Shown piece after piece: positions 10,572 through 21,922 of a stretch of DNA of 64,000 nucleotides. This DNA comes from Heracleum sosnowskyi (Eukaryota > Streptophyta > Magnoliopsida > Apiales > Apiaceae). The DNA is taken from the NCBI GenBank assembly GCA_030848705.1, contig CM061242.1:64987064-65051063 (forward strand). Direction: 5' to 3'. Each line of letters opens with the position of its first letter. Within the stretch, counting starts at the first letter, position 1. The notes beneath the pieces were generated by a model. The model was not told where the DNA came from. It did no database searches and saw only the letters and a list, made by a program, of their open reading frames with translations. The position numbers were made by a program, and so were the translations under genes.

Positions 10572-11841
10572 TATTTTATATGTTTTTCTAACCAAAACAA
10601 CTCATCTTCTAAAAATAAAATAGGTAACATATATATAAAATGATAATATTATTACATATTTATAACTGAATACTTTTTTTCAGCAAAAACACATTATATG
10701 TTCTACATTTTCTAACTAAAACAACCCAGCTTTTAAACATAACACATGAAAAATAAATATGTAATGGTAATATTGTTATATATAATTATTAATAAATAAC
10801 CACTTACCTTTTTCAGCTAAACACGTAACCTTTTTTATTTTTTTCTAACTTAAACAACTAATTTTCTGAAAGTAACACGAGCAACATAAATATAAAAATA
10901 ATAATATAACTTTATATTTTTTCAGCTAAAACATCTTACCTATTTTATATATTTTTCTAACCAAAACAACTCATTTTTTAAAAATAAAATAGGTAACATA
11001 TATATAAAATGGTAATATTATTACATATTTATAATTGATTATCTTTTTCAGGAAAAACACATTATCTGTTCTACATTTTCTAACTAAAACAACTCATCTT
11101 CTAAATTTAACACATGGAAAATAAATATGTAATGACAATATTGTTATTTATAATTATTAATAAATAACCAATTACCCTTTTGAGCTAAGCACATAACCTT
11201 TTTTTATTTTTTTCTAACTTAAACAACTAATTTTCTAAAAGTAACATGAGCAACATATATATAAATATATATAAATGTAATATAATTTTATATAATTATT
11301 AATAATTAACTAACTGTCTTTTTAAGGACATTGTCTGTTTTATATTTTTTTAAGTAAAACAACTCATATTCGAATTAAAAATAACACAGGCAAAATATAG
11401 ATATAATGACAATATTATTATATTAAACTTATAAAATCCGGGTTTAATATAATTTTTTATAACATACAATTTAAATAAGATAATTAATAAAAAAAAATAA
11501 AAGTAATAGCATATGTTAGAAGAAACCCGGTACATTACGGAGCACATATTTTGTTATTTGCAATTTAGTCACATTTAGATTTTTTAAGAGCAAATAAATA
11601 CAGACCGTTAGATCTATTATTTAAAAATATTTTATATTTTAATATCTAAAATATTACTAAAGATTACGTCAACAATTTATTAAATTAAATTATTTATATT
11701 ATTAGATATATAAATCCAATTTATTGTATACACATATAAATATATATTAAATTTTCATAAAATAATATATAATTACAAAAATCTAAATAAAAAATAATAA
11801 TATATTAAAGAAAACTGTGAATCGCACGAGATATAAGCTAG
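10572..11841 (+). mobile_element. AT-rich tandem array ending in a Helitron-like 3' terminus
   Basis: No gene. Monomers of about 115-135 bp begin TTTTCTAAC(C/T)(A/T)AAACAAC at about 10584, 10705, 10840, 10954, 11076, 11208 and 11343. Copies 1, 2, 3 match copies 4, 5, 6 best, giving a 368-371 bp higher-order unit. The right end has GTGAATCGCAC (imperfect hairpin), AT-rich spacer and CTAG|T at 11838-11842, the layout of a Helitron 3' end. The inverse of the same monomer occurs at 42000-43230. The 5' end is not found and is probably left of G and A. Confidence 0.5.
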
Positions 11842-12461
11842 TATACATATACATATACATATTTTTGTCAATATTTTTATTATATAAAATATTTAAAATT
11901 TAGTGTTAATGTGTAATTTATTGGAAAATTTTATATATTTTAGAGTTAAGACACAATTTATCGTTGGTGAAAGAAATTGATGTTCAAAATAGTTTGAATT
12001 GAACTAGTGAAAATTAAATTCATGATAAAATTGATCTTAAGGATCATTTGAAAAAATTTGAAAAAATAAATAATTATTAAAATATCTGATTGAGTTATTA
12101 ATCTCAATACTTAGTAAAAAAAAATTATTTAGTACATAATTAATAAAATAAATGAACGGTGATTTTTTTAAAATTTTCCTCAATAATAAATTTTTAAACA
12201 ATTTTATGAGAATAAATAATATCCAAAAAATTATTAAATTTTTTATTAATGTCATAATATTCATAAATATTTTATATGTAATGGTTGTATCATACTTTAA
12301 TATATTTAATTATCATTTTTGAATAATTTATATTTCAAAAGTTGTTATTAAAATAATTATAAATTAAAGATAATGACAAAACTTATTTAAAAGTAAAACA
12401 CGCTTCAAATTGTATCTTCTATTTATGTTAAAGTAGGATTTATTTCTTAATGTGGAGTTTA
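11842..12461. other. AT-rich DNA, no feature recognised
   Basis: Very AT-rich sequence with a short ATACAT microsatellite at its start (about 11844-11860). I see no coding, RNA or repeat structure. Confidence 0.6.
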
Positions 12462-12469
12462 CATTTCTT

Positions 12470-15400
12470 CAGGCCCGTCTCAATTTATAAAGGGGCCCTG
12501 AGCTAAATGTGAAAATTGGGCCCTTATTACTCAAAGAAAAATAAACACTATATATATAAAAAATTTATTACACCAATCATAACTTTACAACTAAGATTTT
12601 TATTTAAAAAGTGACATTCTGCGAGCGCTTTTCGAAGCAAAATCATCAATCAGATCTTCATATTCTACACTCTCTAAGAGTTCATTTTCAATTGCTATCA
12701 TCGCTAATCCATTAAGTCTGTCTTGTAACATTGTAGAGCGCGTGTAAGACTTCAACAACTTCAATTTTGAGAAACTCCTCTCTGCAGATGCAACAGTCAC
12801 AGGAATAGTCAACAAGATTCTATAAGCAATAAACACATTAGGAAAACAGTCCAAGTCTTTCAAAAATTTTAAAACATCAATAGCTCCTACAATTTCTACA
12901 GGCAAAAAGTCTCTGAGCAACTTCAATTCCATAAATAATTCATTGCCATCAATATCAGATAACTCATCATGTTTGAGTGAATTTTCTAACTGAATACAAG
13001 AATTCTTCAAACTCTTATCATCTAGTAACTTAAACTTCTTAGAAGTAAACAAGAAACCAAATATGCTTTCATAATTTTTATATTCCTCAAATCTCCTGTT
13101 TAGAGAACTAAGTGCTTGATCAACTATGTAAAGAAAATAATTAACTCTAAATGTTTCCTCGGCAGATAATGGAGCACTTGACGATGTACCTAAATTTTCA
13201 TCAAAGAACTTTTTTCTTCGAATTTCACGCCTATGGGGAAAAATAGGATCAATATTCAGTTCAACAGCAAGTTCTTTTGCACTATTTAAAGCATCATTAA
13301 AACCAGTTTCTCTATAAGTCTCAAAAAATGAAATCAACCCTTTTATTTTTTCAATAGCCACATCAATAAGCATGTCCTTTGATTGTAGAAATTTACTCAC
13401 AAGATTAATCGTATATAAAATTTCATACCAAATAATTATTGAAACTAAAAATTCAAAATCACCAAGCTCATTCGTTGCTAAAGATCTAGCTTCACTCTTT
13501 ACTTTAGAATCATTATCACTATCCGCTACTTGAAGTAAAGCTTCTCGTATATCTACCATTTGAAATCTTATAGCTTTGACACTATCAACACGACTTTCCC
13601 AACGAGTAGAACACATTGACTTTAAAGTCAATCCTTTCACATTTTCTTTTAAAATTTGCCATCTCTTCGTAGAACACGCGAAAATTGTATATATGCGTTG
13701 TATAACTCCAAAAAAATCTCTAGCTTTACCACATGTATTAGCCATATCACATAATGTCAAGTTTAGACTATGACAACCACAAGGAGTATAAAAAGCTCTA
13801 GAATTAATTTCCAATAATTTTTTTTGTACTCCTTGATGTTTTCCTTTCATGTTTGAACCATTATCATAACCTTGTCCTCGCACATCAAGTATATCAAGAT
13901 CAAGTATTTTTAATTCATTTTGTAAAACATCAAAAAGCCCTTGTCCGGTTGTATCATTCACATCCAAAAATCCTAAAAAAGATTCTTCAATACTAATAGG
14001 ATTCGATGAGACATTCACATATCTTAATATCAAAGACATTTGCTCTTGGTGACTAACATCGGGAGTACAATCAAGTATCACAGAGAAATATTTTGCACGT
14101 TTTATTCTTCTAATGATTTCAGATTTAATTGCAGAACTAAGCAATATTATTAACTCATTTTGAATGGAGTGTCCTAAATAATGAATATGAATATCATTAC
14201 TAGTGATACGTCTTACATGTTCCTGGACAATTGGGTCAAACTCGGCCAACATTTCAATTAAACCCAAAAAGTTACCATTGCTTTTTTCATACAATCTCTC
14301 TTTAGAACCACGAAATGGCAAGTTATGCTTAGCTAGAAATTTAACAATTGATATGATTCTTTCCAACACTTTCTTCCAATGATCTTTTTCTTTTTCAATT
14401 AATCTTTGAGCCGCCTTATCAATAGTTTGATTCTTTTGAAATCTTAGACTCAAGTCATACCAAGTGGCCATATTTCTTACATGATCTATGCTTGTCTCGT
14501 GTTCCTTAAGCCTTATGCCAACATGACCCCAATCCGAAAAACCTTCATTAGTTAATTGACCTCTACTAATTCCTTTTTTAAAAATTTTACAACAAAAACA
14601 AAATATTCTATCAAGCTCTTTTGAGTAAACAAGCCAATCTCTATCACACTTCTCTCCATTTGATAAAACTCTAGTGTACAAGTTACTAGTAAATCTCCTA
14701 CAAAATTTATCTTTAGGACCTTTTGTAATAGTATTATCCCTCTTAGGACCCCTTTCTACTAATAAATCAATCAACTTAGAATCAAGACCATCCCAAGTCC
14801 TTGGATCATATATATCAGGAAAATGACAAGTTTTAGACAGAAGTGTTTGTTCAGTAGTATCATTTCCAGCTAATATGTCATCAAACTCAGTATTATTCTC
14901 AATAGACACATCATCAACATTATTATCTTCAACAGGCACATTAGAAAAAATATTGTCATCAACAACCAAATCATCAATATCATCATTTTCAATTGGGATA
15001 CTAGCACCAGTGGGCAAACTACCATCAATAAATACATTAGCATCAGCAGGCATATTAAGATTAAGATTAAGATCAGTAGGCACATTAGGGATAGTTTGAT
15101 TTTCAATCGAAACTTGTGGTTCTTTAGTAAAAAACTTATTAAGCGCTCCTCTTTGTGACTCAATCAATTCTTCCTCTCTCTTTTTTTTCTTACGCTTTTC
15201 ATAACCAGAATCATATTTTCTAGTTTTTGGAGGCATAATTAAAAATCTCACAAGAAATTATAATTCGATGAAAGTGCTAATGGATCGAAAAAACCTGAAA
15301 ATTGCAATTTTAATCCAAGAACGAGTACTCTAATTTTCTAAGCCATTTTCCGCACTTCATTCATGTTTAAATGCCTGCATAAAATGATTACAATTTACAA

Positions 15401-16059
15401 GACAAATTATTAGGCATAAAAATTAAAGATAAAAATATTAATATACTTTATACTACCAACACTAATAACCTGCACAAATGATAAATTAACAATAACCTAC
15501 AAAGAAATTAAAGAAAACACAATACCTAATTGACCACAAACATTACAATCTTGCGTGCACGCAATGGAAACCTGAAATTGACTAAACCGGAGTCCAAATA
15601 TATGTACTTTGAATTCCCAGAAAGCTATTCCTGTAATTATACACTCACTAATCAATTGCAAAGAAGATAAATATAAAAGGGGATTGAGATTGAGATGTAA
15701 AAATTGAGAATAAGATGGGTTGTATATATAAGAGATTTTTTTACCGTTACTTGAGAATTGAAATCGACATAATAGAGTGATTGAATAGAGAGATAGAGTC
15801 ATCCTCATTCAAGAGTGGAAGTTTTGTATCCGTATTTCGAGGCTGGGAGAGAGAGGAAGACCCGAGAAAAATCGTCGACCTCTGCGCTATTGATTTTGTA
15901 TAACTGTATTCATGTTTCTTTTATTTTTTCTTGTAAAACAGAGTTTATTTTTTTGCTGAGATATGTATATACTATATTGGGCCTTAACTAATTGGGGGCC
16001 CTAGGAAATTTTGGGCCCTGTGCAGTTGGGCTGACTGCACAGGTTAATCGCCGGCCCTG
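12470..16059 (-). mobile_element. Complete hAT DNA transposon (3590 bp)
   Basis: Flanked by a perfect 8-bp TSD CATTTCTT (12462-12469 and 16060-16067), the length typical of hAT elements. Imperfect terminal inverted repeats: left CAGGCCCGTC, right (inverted) CAGGGCCGGC. Both subterminal regions are rich in GGGCCC, and a hairpin TGTGCAGT...ACTGCACA lies at about 16019-16041 near the right end. One long transposase frame fills the element on the minus strand. The stretch 15252-16059 holds the promoter side and 5' leader without a convincing gene. Confidence 0.92.
12600..15251 (-). CDS. hAT transposase, ZMYM1-like (TTF zinc finger, DUF4371, hAT dimerisation)
   Basis: Cut-and-paste transposase of the hAT superfamily acting on the ends of its own element in the nucleus. 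Up to 883 aa; the second Met (residue 6, MPPKTRKYDSGYEKRKKKKR) is the likelier start and opens with a basic nuclear-localisation-like stretch. Acidic Asn/Asp-rich region about 55-135; TTF-type zinc finger region about 175-270 with CFCCKIFKKG and the conserved WGHVG...EHETSIDHV segment; DUF4371/RNase H-like core with ILDCTPDVSHQEQ (first catalytic Asp about residue 393) and GYDNGSNMKG (about 463); C-terminal hAT dimerisation region about 805-870 with ASAERSFSKLKLLKSYTRS. No internal stop or frameshift, so it may encode a working enzyme. It fills most of the transposon, ending 130 bp from the left terminus. Confidence 0.93.
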   Translation of the reverse strand: MRFLIMPPKTRKYDSGYEKRKKKKREEELIESQRGALNKFFTKEPQVSIENQTIPNVPTDLNLNLNMPADANVFIDGSLPTGASIPIENDDIDDLVVDDNIFSNVPVEDNNVDDVSIENNTEFDDILAGNDTTEQTLLSKTCHFPDIYDPRTWDGLDSKLIDLLVERGPKRDNTITKGPKDKFCRRFTSNLYTRVLSNGEKCDRDWLVYSKELDRIFCFCCKIFKKGISRGQLTNEGFSDWGHVGIRLKEHETSIDHVRNMATWYDLSLRFQKNQTIDKAAQRLIEKEKDHWKKVLERIISIVKFLAKHNLPFRGSKERLYEKSNGNFLGLIEMLAEFDPIVQEHVRRITSNDIHIHYLGHSIQNELIILLSSAIKSEIIRRIKRAKYFSVILDCTPDVSHQEQMSLILRYVNVSSNPISIEESFLGFLDVNDTTGQGLFDVLQNELKILDLDILDVRGQGYDNGSNMKGKHQGVQKKLLEINSRAFYTPCGCHSLNLTLCDMANTCGKARDFFGVIQRIYTIFACSTKRWQILKENVKGLTLKSMCSTRWESRVDSVKAIRFQMVDIREALLQVADSDNDSKVKSEARSLATNELGDFEFLVSIIIWYEILYTINLVSKFLQSKDMLIDVAIEKIKGLISFFETYRETGFNDALNSAKELAVELNIDPIFPHRREIRRKKFFDENLGTSSSAPLSAEETFRVNYFLYIVDQALSSLNRRFEEYKNYESIFGFLFTSKKFKLLDDKSLKNSCIQLENSLKHDELSDIDGNELFMELKLLRDFLPVEIVGAIDVLKFLKDLDCFPNVFIAYRILLTIPVTVASAERSFSKLKLLKSYTRSTMLQDRLNGLAMIAIENELLESVEYEDLIDDFASKSARRMSLFK

Positions 16060-16067
16060 CATTTCTT

Positions 16068-16695
16068 TAATGGTAAAGAAGAAAAAAAGTTAAAATTAAA
16101 TAATCTTAATTTCTTTATTAATAAAATAAGTTTCATTAAACTTTATTATAAAGTAAATAAATGACCCTTAATAATGTATGAAAGTTTCGACAAATAGTAT
16201 ATTGAAAATCAAAATTTTGGAGTAGTTATTTTAACGAATTTGCACCTGATTTTTTTTTTGTTGGAATAAATGGAACATAAAAAACTAGAACAAAATTTTT
16301 ACTAGAAAATGAATGAATGTCCAAAATAGTTTCAGATCTTTTACCTTCCTAAGAATTTAAACAGAGTTCAAATATCCCCATTTTATAATGCTCCATTCTT
16401 CATCGTATTTATTTTTTCATATTTCTTACCATAAAAATTTGTACATATTTATTTAAATTTCAGGACTTCTCCCTTACCTCTATTAACTTTTAACTTTCTA
16501 TGATCTAATTACAGTAGAACATATTTATAAAAATATATTATATGATAATAATCTTCTTATGGTAAAAATTTATTATTCCAACATTAAATCAGTTATAAAT
16601 AGGAATAACTCAAATATCATAATATTATATATATTTTCTTGGATCTTCCTTAAGAAATTGACCTCGATATAGTAATAAAATATCATTAAACTATA
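16068..16695. other. AT-rich DNA, no feature recognised
   Basis: Noncoding AT-rich sequence between the hAT TSD and the next Helitron-like end. Nothing else seen. Confidence 0.6.
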
Positions 16696-17322
16696 CTAGC
16701 CTATAACCTGTGCCAGCCTTAGAAAAAAATGTTTTAACTATAAAAGGCAATCAATTAGTTACTTTGTTTATATTATTTTATTATTTATTAAATAGAGTAT
16801 TAAAATATGTTTTAAAATAAATAAGTAAGGATTGCACCATATATTTTTGGAAAATAGAGAGTTTAGTGATAACAAATATAAAAGATAATATGTTTTAATT
16901 TAAAGGTAATTGTCATGATACTTTTGGAAAAAGAGTAGATTTTGTTAGATTTTTTTAATATAAAAGACAATCAGCTAGTTACTATTTTTATATTATTTTA
17001 TTATTTATTAAATAGAGTATTAAAATAGCTTTTAAAATAAATAAGTAAGGACTGCACCTCATATTTTTGGAAAACAGAGATTTTAGTGATAACAAATATA
17101 AAAAGGTAATATGTTTTAATTTAAAGATAACTGCAATGATATTTTTGGAAAATGAGTAGATTTTGTTAGAAAACTAATATTTTAATTATAAAAGGCAATT
17201 ATCTAGTTACTATTTTTATAATTTTTTATTAATTATTAAATAAGGTAAAAGATCGAAAACCGACCGAAAACTGACCGAAAACCAAAACTTTCAATGTTTC
17301 GGCTTTAATAATATAGTATAGA
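16696..17322 (-). mobile_element. Non-autonomous Helitron-like element (627 bp)
   Basis: On the minus strand it starts A|TCTATACTATATTATTAAAG (5' TC at 17322-17321) and ends with CTAG at 16699-16696 followed by T, which matches Helitron termini and A/T target. The 3' hairpin is degenerate (CTGGCACAG). Internal diverged repeats carry ATTTTTGGAAAA and GATAATATGTTTTAATTTAAAGG. No coding capacity. Confidence 0.55.
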
Positions 17323-17530
17323 TAACAATTACATCTTTTAATAGGTGATTGAAATATAGAATATTAAGTGATAATAATATAATAGCTTAAAACCCGAATT
17401 ATTTCTAATAATTATTATTTTATTATTTACATTTTCATATGTTATTAGTTGCATTTAAAAAAAAATAAGTAGGTATATTAAAATAGCTAATTTTTTTTTT
17501 TCAAAAATTTAAAGAATTAAAGTAGATTTT
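17323..17530 (-). mobile_element. Left piece of a Helitron-like copy split by Sirevirus B
   Basis: GCTTAAAACCCG at about 17381-17392 resembles a damaged Helitron 3' end, and the rest resembles the internal repeats at 42340-42560. The right piece continues at 41958 after element B (TSD ATTTT at 17526-17530 and 41953-41957). Confidence 0.4.
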
Positions 17531-18137
17531 TGTTAGATCAGAATTCAATGATCGTCAGAAGCTAGACTCAACTGATCAGGATTGCTGACGTCATCAGTAT
17601 TGCATGGTCATCAGTATTTGATCAAGCGTCAGTATCTTATTGATCATCAGGATTCCTACTCAGACTATGATCAGGATTGATCATCAGAACTTGAAGCTGA
17701 TCAGGATTCCTACTTCGAGTTATATTTGGAGTCTAGATAAACATGGAAGTTTATTCTATTTGTTCCTGGTTTGTAGAATGCAGCTATCGATTAAAGATAT
17801 GTTTCTATCTTTGTTATTGATTAGGACTTATCTTGTTATTGATAGAGAAGCTGTGTGCACTATATAAACACAGTCGTGGTTTCGATTTATGTATTCATTA
17901 GAGAGAGAACATAATCGAAGAGAAGCTCTTAAGAACAGAATTTCTTGAGAGAGTTTTTGTAAACTAGTAGCTCTCAAGAACATCAGAATTTCTTGAGAGA
18001 GTTTGTAACAGTTTTATATCAGATTTAATAAAGCTGTTATCTTTCTTTTCATATTTGTGATATATACATTAAGAAGTCGATTATCTTACTCTATTGTATT
18101 CAACCCCACTTCTACAATAGATTATTACTGGGCAACA
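17531..18137 (+). mobile_element. 5' LTR of Sirevirus B (607 bp)
   Basis: TGTTAGATC...GGGCAACA. U3 holds four ATCAGGATT copies (17575, 17646, 17670, 17700) plus several TCATCAGTAT-like variants, and a TGACGTCA palindrome (17586-17593, a bZIP-type site). TATA box TATATAAA at 17861-17868. Downstream is an imperfect direct repeat of AGAATTTCTTGAGAGAGTTT (about 17937 and 17985), then ATTCAACCCC near the end. Confidence 0.95.
17861..17868 (+). promoter_or_regulatory. TATA box of LTR B
   Basis: TATATAAA in the context CTATATAAACACAG. LTR C has the same TATATAAACACAG at 53344. It marks the U3/R border region from which genomic RNA would start. Confidence 0.75.
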
Positions 18138-18139
18138 AT

Positions 18140-18151
18140 TGGTATCAGAGC
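18140..18151 (+). promoter_or_regulatory. Primer binding site (tRNA-iMet), Sirevirus B
   Basis: TGGTATCAGAGC, complementary to the 3' end of plant initiator tRNA-Met, begins two bases after the LTR end. It primes minus-strand synthesis. Confidence 0.93.
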
Positions 18152-18187
18152 AAACTGATTTAATTCTGAATCAGAGACGATCTAAAG

Positions 18188-20500
18188 ATGTCGACAACCA
18201 AGTATGAAAGCATGAAGATTCCCATCTTAAAGATATCAGAATATCCTACATGGAGGGTAAAGATGTTGATGTACCTGGAGGCTATGGATCCTGACTATTT
18301 GGACAGGATTCGTGATGGACCATATATACCAACAAAGTTCGTAGAACGAACAGATACAGTACCAGAACATTATGTGGTCAAAGCTAAAGCTGAATGGACT
18401 CCAGAAGAAAAAGCTCATGTACTCAGGGAACCAAAGATAAAGAATATCTTGCATAATAGCCTTGATGCTGTCATGTCAAACAGAGTGATTGCATGCAAGT
18501 CTTCAAAAGAAATCTGGGATTCTTTGGAAACTCAGTGCCAGGGATCTGCATCTGTTAAGAAAAACAGAAGGGCTCTTTTGATTCAAGAATATGAACAATT
18601 CGATGCAAGAACTGAAGAGAGCCTGACTGATCTATATGATAGATTTCTGACACTATTGAACAGCTTATCCTTAGTTGACAAAGTATATGAAACTGAAGAT
18701 TCAAACACCAAATTTCTTAGAGCTTTACCTGGAGAATGGGATACTCAGACCTCAATCATTAGACACCAGTATGATCTGAACATTGTGTCTCTTGATGAGA
18801 TCTATGGGATGCTAAGAACTCATGATCTTGAAGTTCAACAGAGAAAGAACAAGAAAAGCAGCAAGGCAAAGTCAATTGCTTTGAATGTAGAAGCAAAATC
18901 AAAAGGGAAAGCTATGGAGGTCTCTAGAAGGAAAGCAAGAGTAGCTGAGTCAGATCCTGACGACTCTTCATCAGATACTGATGGCAATTCTGATGCCAAT
19001 ACTGGTGATGAATCTTCTGATTCAGACATGGAAGAGATGGTTGCTATGATTGTCAGAAACTTCAGAAGGATGAAATTCAGGAAGAATAGAAGACAAGGCA
19101 ACTTTCAGAAAAAGATCTTCAAAGCAGACAAAGATAATTATATCAAAAAGGACAGCAAGGGTAGCAAATTTGACAAGTCAAAGGTTAGATGCTACAAGTG
19201 TAATGGTATGGGTCACTTTGCTTCTGAATGCAACAAGACAAAGGCACTCATCACATCAAGCAAGGATTGGATGGACTCTTCCTCAGAATCTGATACTGAG
19301 GTAGTCAACTATGCGTTAATGGCCAATGCTGATGTAATTGCTGCTTCTGATGATATGGTACTATATACTATCTTTGATTTTGATACTGATAATGCTTCTG
19401 AGTTAAGACGTTTTCTAAAGTCATTACATATTAGCTTTAGAAGTCAAACTGCTGAGAATACTAGAATCTTATCTGAGATGTCTGACCTTAGAAAGAGGAA
19501 TGAGATATTAGAAGCTGAATTTTCTCGTATGCAAGAAGTACAAAAAGAATGTGATAATGCTAAACACATGCACTTAGAGATGACATCTAAATGTACTTTC
19601 CTTGAAAAAGAACTTGAATATGCTAATGAGAAAATCAGAACCTGGACAGACTCTGGTAGGAAATTTCATGAGATTAATACCTCTAAGAATTGGAAAGAGT
19701 GTCTAGGATATAAGTCAGATGAAGATAAGAAATTAGCAGAGAAAATTGTCATTGATGAGACAGTCAGTCCAAAGACCTATAGACATGTTATAGACTCAAC
19801 CAAATCTAAGATTACTCCTGTTAATTTTGTTTTTGGTAAGGATTCCAATTCTACTTTTGAAAAGGGATCTTCTTCTACTCAAGGAATTAAAATTATAAAG
19901 TCTAAACCTGTCATGAACAAAGTCACTAAGAATGTAGGTCTATTGTCTCAGAAACAGCTTAAAGATAAAATCTGTGAGGTTACAGATAAGAAAAAGGAAG
20001 CTACTGTTAAGAGAAACAGGAATGGTAAAGTTGGGATCAATAAAGAGAATGGTTATAAATATATCCCAAATGCACCTAGAAAGTGTTGTTTCAACTGTGG
20101 TAACTCTAATCATCTTGCTATTGATTGTAAGAAGAGTAAGAAGAAGATTACTGATATTTCTAAGTCTGATGTTAGGAATAGATCAGTACTCTATAAACCG
20201 CAGAAGTCCTGTTTTCATTGTGGTAGTCTATGGCATTCTATTTATACATGTAAAGAGTATCATGATTTGTACTATAACTTTTATGATCCACTGCCAAAGT
20301 TTGAAAGTAGTACAAAGTCTGATAGAACTGAAAATGTCATAGTGAAGCATGCTTTTGTTAATACTGATACTGACAAAGCAAATCCTGATGGAGTAAATCC
20401 TGTCAGGATTGCTAAAGTCAAAAAGTCTTCTGCTGTTAAATTTAATAAAATGCATGAACAAGGAATCCAACAAGTGTGGGTTCCTAAACATTTTGACTAG
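18188..20500 (+). CDS. gag: Sirevirus B Gag (770 aa) with three zinc knuckles
   Basis: Capsid/nucleocapsid protein of a copia element. Residues about 15-220 form the UBN2-type copia gag domain (YPTWRVKMLMYLEA near the start). Zinc knuckle 1 is CYKCNGMGHFASEC at about 335-348. After a long charged coiled-coil region (about 400-500) come two further CX2CX4HX4C motifs, CFNCGNSNHLAIDC (about 633) and CFHCGSLWHSIYTC (about 674). Such a long Gag with extra C-terminal knuckles is seen in element C as well. The ATG at 18188 is 36 bp past the primer site. It ends TAG at 20498-20500; pol follows in the same frame after 15 bp. Confidence 0.93.
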   Translation: MSTTKYESMKIPILKISEYPTWRVKMLMYLEAMDPDYLDRIRDGPYIPTKFVERTDTVPEHYVVKAKAEWTPEEKAHVLREPKIKNILHNSLDAVMSNRVIACKSSKEIWDSLETQCQGSASVKKNRRALLIQEYEQFDARTEESLTDLYDRFLTLLNSLSLVDKVYETEDSNTKFLRALPGEWDTQTSIIRHQYDLNIVSLDEIYGMLRTHDLEVQQRKNKKSSKAKSIALNVEAKSKGKAMEVSRRKARVAESDPDDSSSDTDGNSDANTGDESSDSDMEEMVAMIVRNFRRMKFRKNRRQGNFQKKIFKADKDNYIKKDSKGSKFDKSKVRCYKCNGMGHFASECNKTKALITSSKDWMDSSSESDTEVVNYALMANADVIAASDDMVLYTIFDFDTDNASELRRFLKSLHISFRSQTAENTRILSEMSDLRKRNEILEAEFSRMQEVQKECDNAKHMHLEMTSKCTFLEKELEYANEKIRTWTDSGRKFHEINTSKNWKECLGYKSDEDKKLAEKIVIDETVSPKTYRHVIDSTKSKITPVNFVFGKDSNSTFEKGSSSTQGIKIIKSKPVMNKVTKNVGLLSQKQLKDKICEVTDKKKEATVKRNRNGKVGINKENGYKYIPNAPRKCCFNCGNSNHLAIDCKKSKKKITDISKSDVRNRSVLYKPQKSCFHCGSLWHSIYTCKEYHDLYYNFYDPLPKFESSTKSDRTENVIVKHAFVNTDTDKANPDGVNPVRIAKVKKSSAVKFNKMHEQGIQQVWVPKHFD

Positions 20501-20515
20501 TGTGTTTCTATTCTG

Positions 20516-21922
20516 ATGCAGGGTAAAAAGAAAAATGTGTTAGTCATGGATAGTGGATGTTCTGTGCACATGACTGGAAACAAAGCCATGTTATCAGAAT
20601 ATGAGGAAAAAGCTGGCCCAACTGTGTCTTATGGAGATGGCAACATTGGACAAACCTTGGGATATGGCAATATAATCATTGGAAATGTCATCATTGAAAA
20701 AGTAGCTCTAGTGAAGGGACTAAAACACAACTTGTTGAGTATTAGTCAAATCACTGACAGAGGTTATCATGTCAATTTCTATTCCACACATTGTGAAGTA
20801 GTCAGTAAAGCAACAGGGAAGATAGCACTAACTGGCTACAGGCATGGTAACATATATGAAGCCAACATTCTCTCAGATACTGATGGCTCCCCTACATGTT
20901 TCATCAGTAAAGCTTCAGTAGATGAAAGTTGGAATTGGCACAAGAAGCTTTCTCATCTCAACTTCAGCAACATCAATGAGTTGGTTAAGAAAGAGTTAGT
21001 AAGAGGATTACCTAATGTCTTATATACACCTGATGGACTCTGTGATGCATGCCAAAAAGCAAAACAAAGAAGGACATCATTCCAGAGTAAATCAGAATCC
21101 TCGATTGAAGAACCATATCACATGCTACATCTTGATCTGTTTGGTCCAGTCAACATCATGTCCATCAGTAAGAAAAGGTACACTCTTGTAATTGTTGATG
21201 AATATTCTAGATTCACCTGGGTGTATTTTCTGCATAGAAAAGATGAAACTCCTGAAGTTCTGTTGGATCATGTGAGGATGATTGAGACAACCACAAAGTA
21301 CAAAGTCAAGATTCTGAGAAGTGATAATGGTACTGAATTTAAGAATTCAAAGATGGAAGAGTTCTGCAAATACAAAGGAATCATTCAACAATTCTCTGCT
21401 CCTGGCACACCTCAGCAAAATGGAGTAGTAGAAAGGAAGAATAGAACTCTTATTGAAGCTGGCAGAACTATGTTGGAAGAAGCTAAATTACCTACATATT
21501 TCTGGGCAGAAGCAGTCAACACAGCATGCTATACACAAAATCTCACATTGATAAACAGGCATGGTGTCACTCCTTATCAGTCACTCAAGGAGAAGAAACC
21601 AAGTCTGAAGCATTTGCATGTGTTTGGCTGTAAATGTTATGTTCTCAGAACTCATCCTGAACAGCTAGGGAAATTTGAAACAAAGGCTGATGAAGGAATA
21701 TTCATAGGTTATCCTACATCAAGAGCCTTCAGAGTTTTTAACTTGAGAACAAGAACTGTCATGGAGTCAATTCATGTATCTTTTGATGATAAGAAGATAA
21801 CTGGAATCATTGAAGACTCGCATGATAAATTGTTATTTGAAAATGAAGCTTCCAAGGAACCTGAAGAAATTGAATCAGATCCTGTCAATTCATCAGATAC
21901 TGATGGGTCACCAAATCCTGAT
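20516..21922 (+). CDS. pol: Sirevirus B pol, first part: protease and integrase
   Basis: Aspartic protease motif MDSGCSVHMTGN near the start; GAG-pre-integrase HHCC region with WHKKLSHL and CDACQKAKQ; integrase core DDE in HLDLFGP, RSDNGTEF and NGVVERKNRT; then a Ser/Asp-rich linker with NPD-type repeats. The reading frame is the same as gag, after the TAG and 15 bp containing TTCTGATGCAG|GG, which looks like a 3' splice acceptor. At 21922 the frame is cut by the insertion of F exactly at a codon boundary. The open frame continues to 22141, but those last codons are gypsy LTR sequence. Confidence 0.94.

Noticed and set aside
14870..15163. Leucine/methionine-rich 97-codon ORF resembling a membrane protein
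   Set aside because: Out-of-frame shadow of the Asn/Asp-rich N-terminal region of the transposase.
15497..15808. 103-codon minus-strand ORF upstream of the hAT transposase
   Set aside because: Leader region of the transposon, no domain, composition not clearly coding; could at most be a noncoding first exon.
20498..20500. TAG between gag and pol of B as a damaging mutation
   Set aside because: It coincides with the natural end of Gag as judged from C (which stops at the same place with TAA), so it is likely the normal gag stop.
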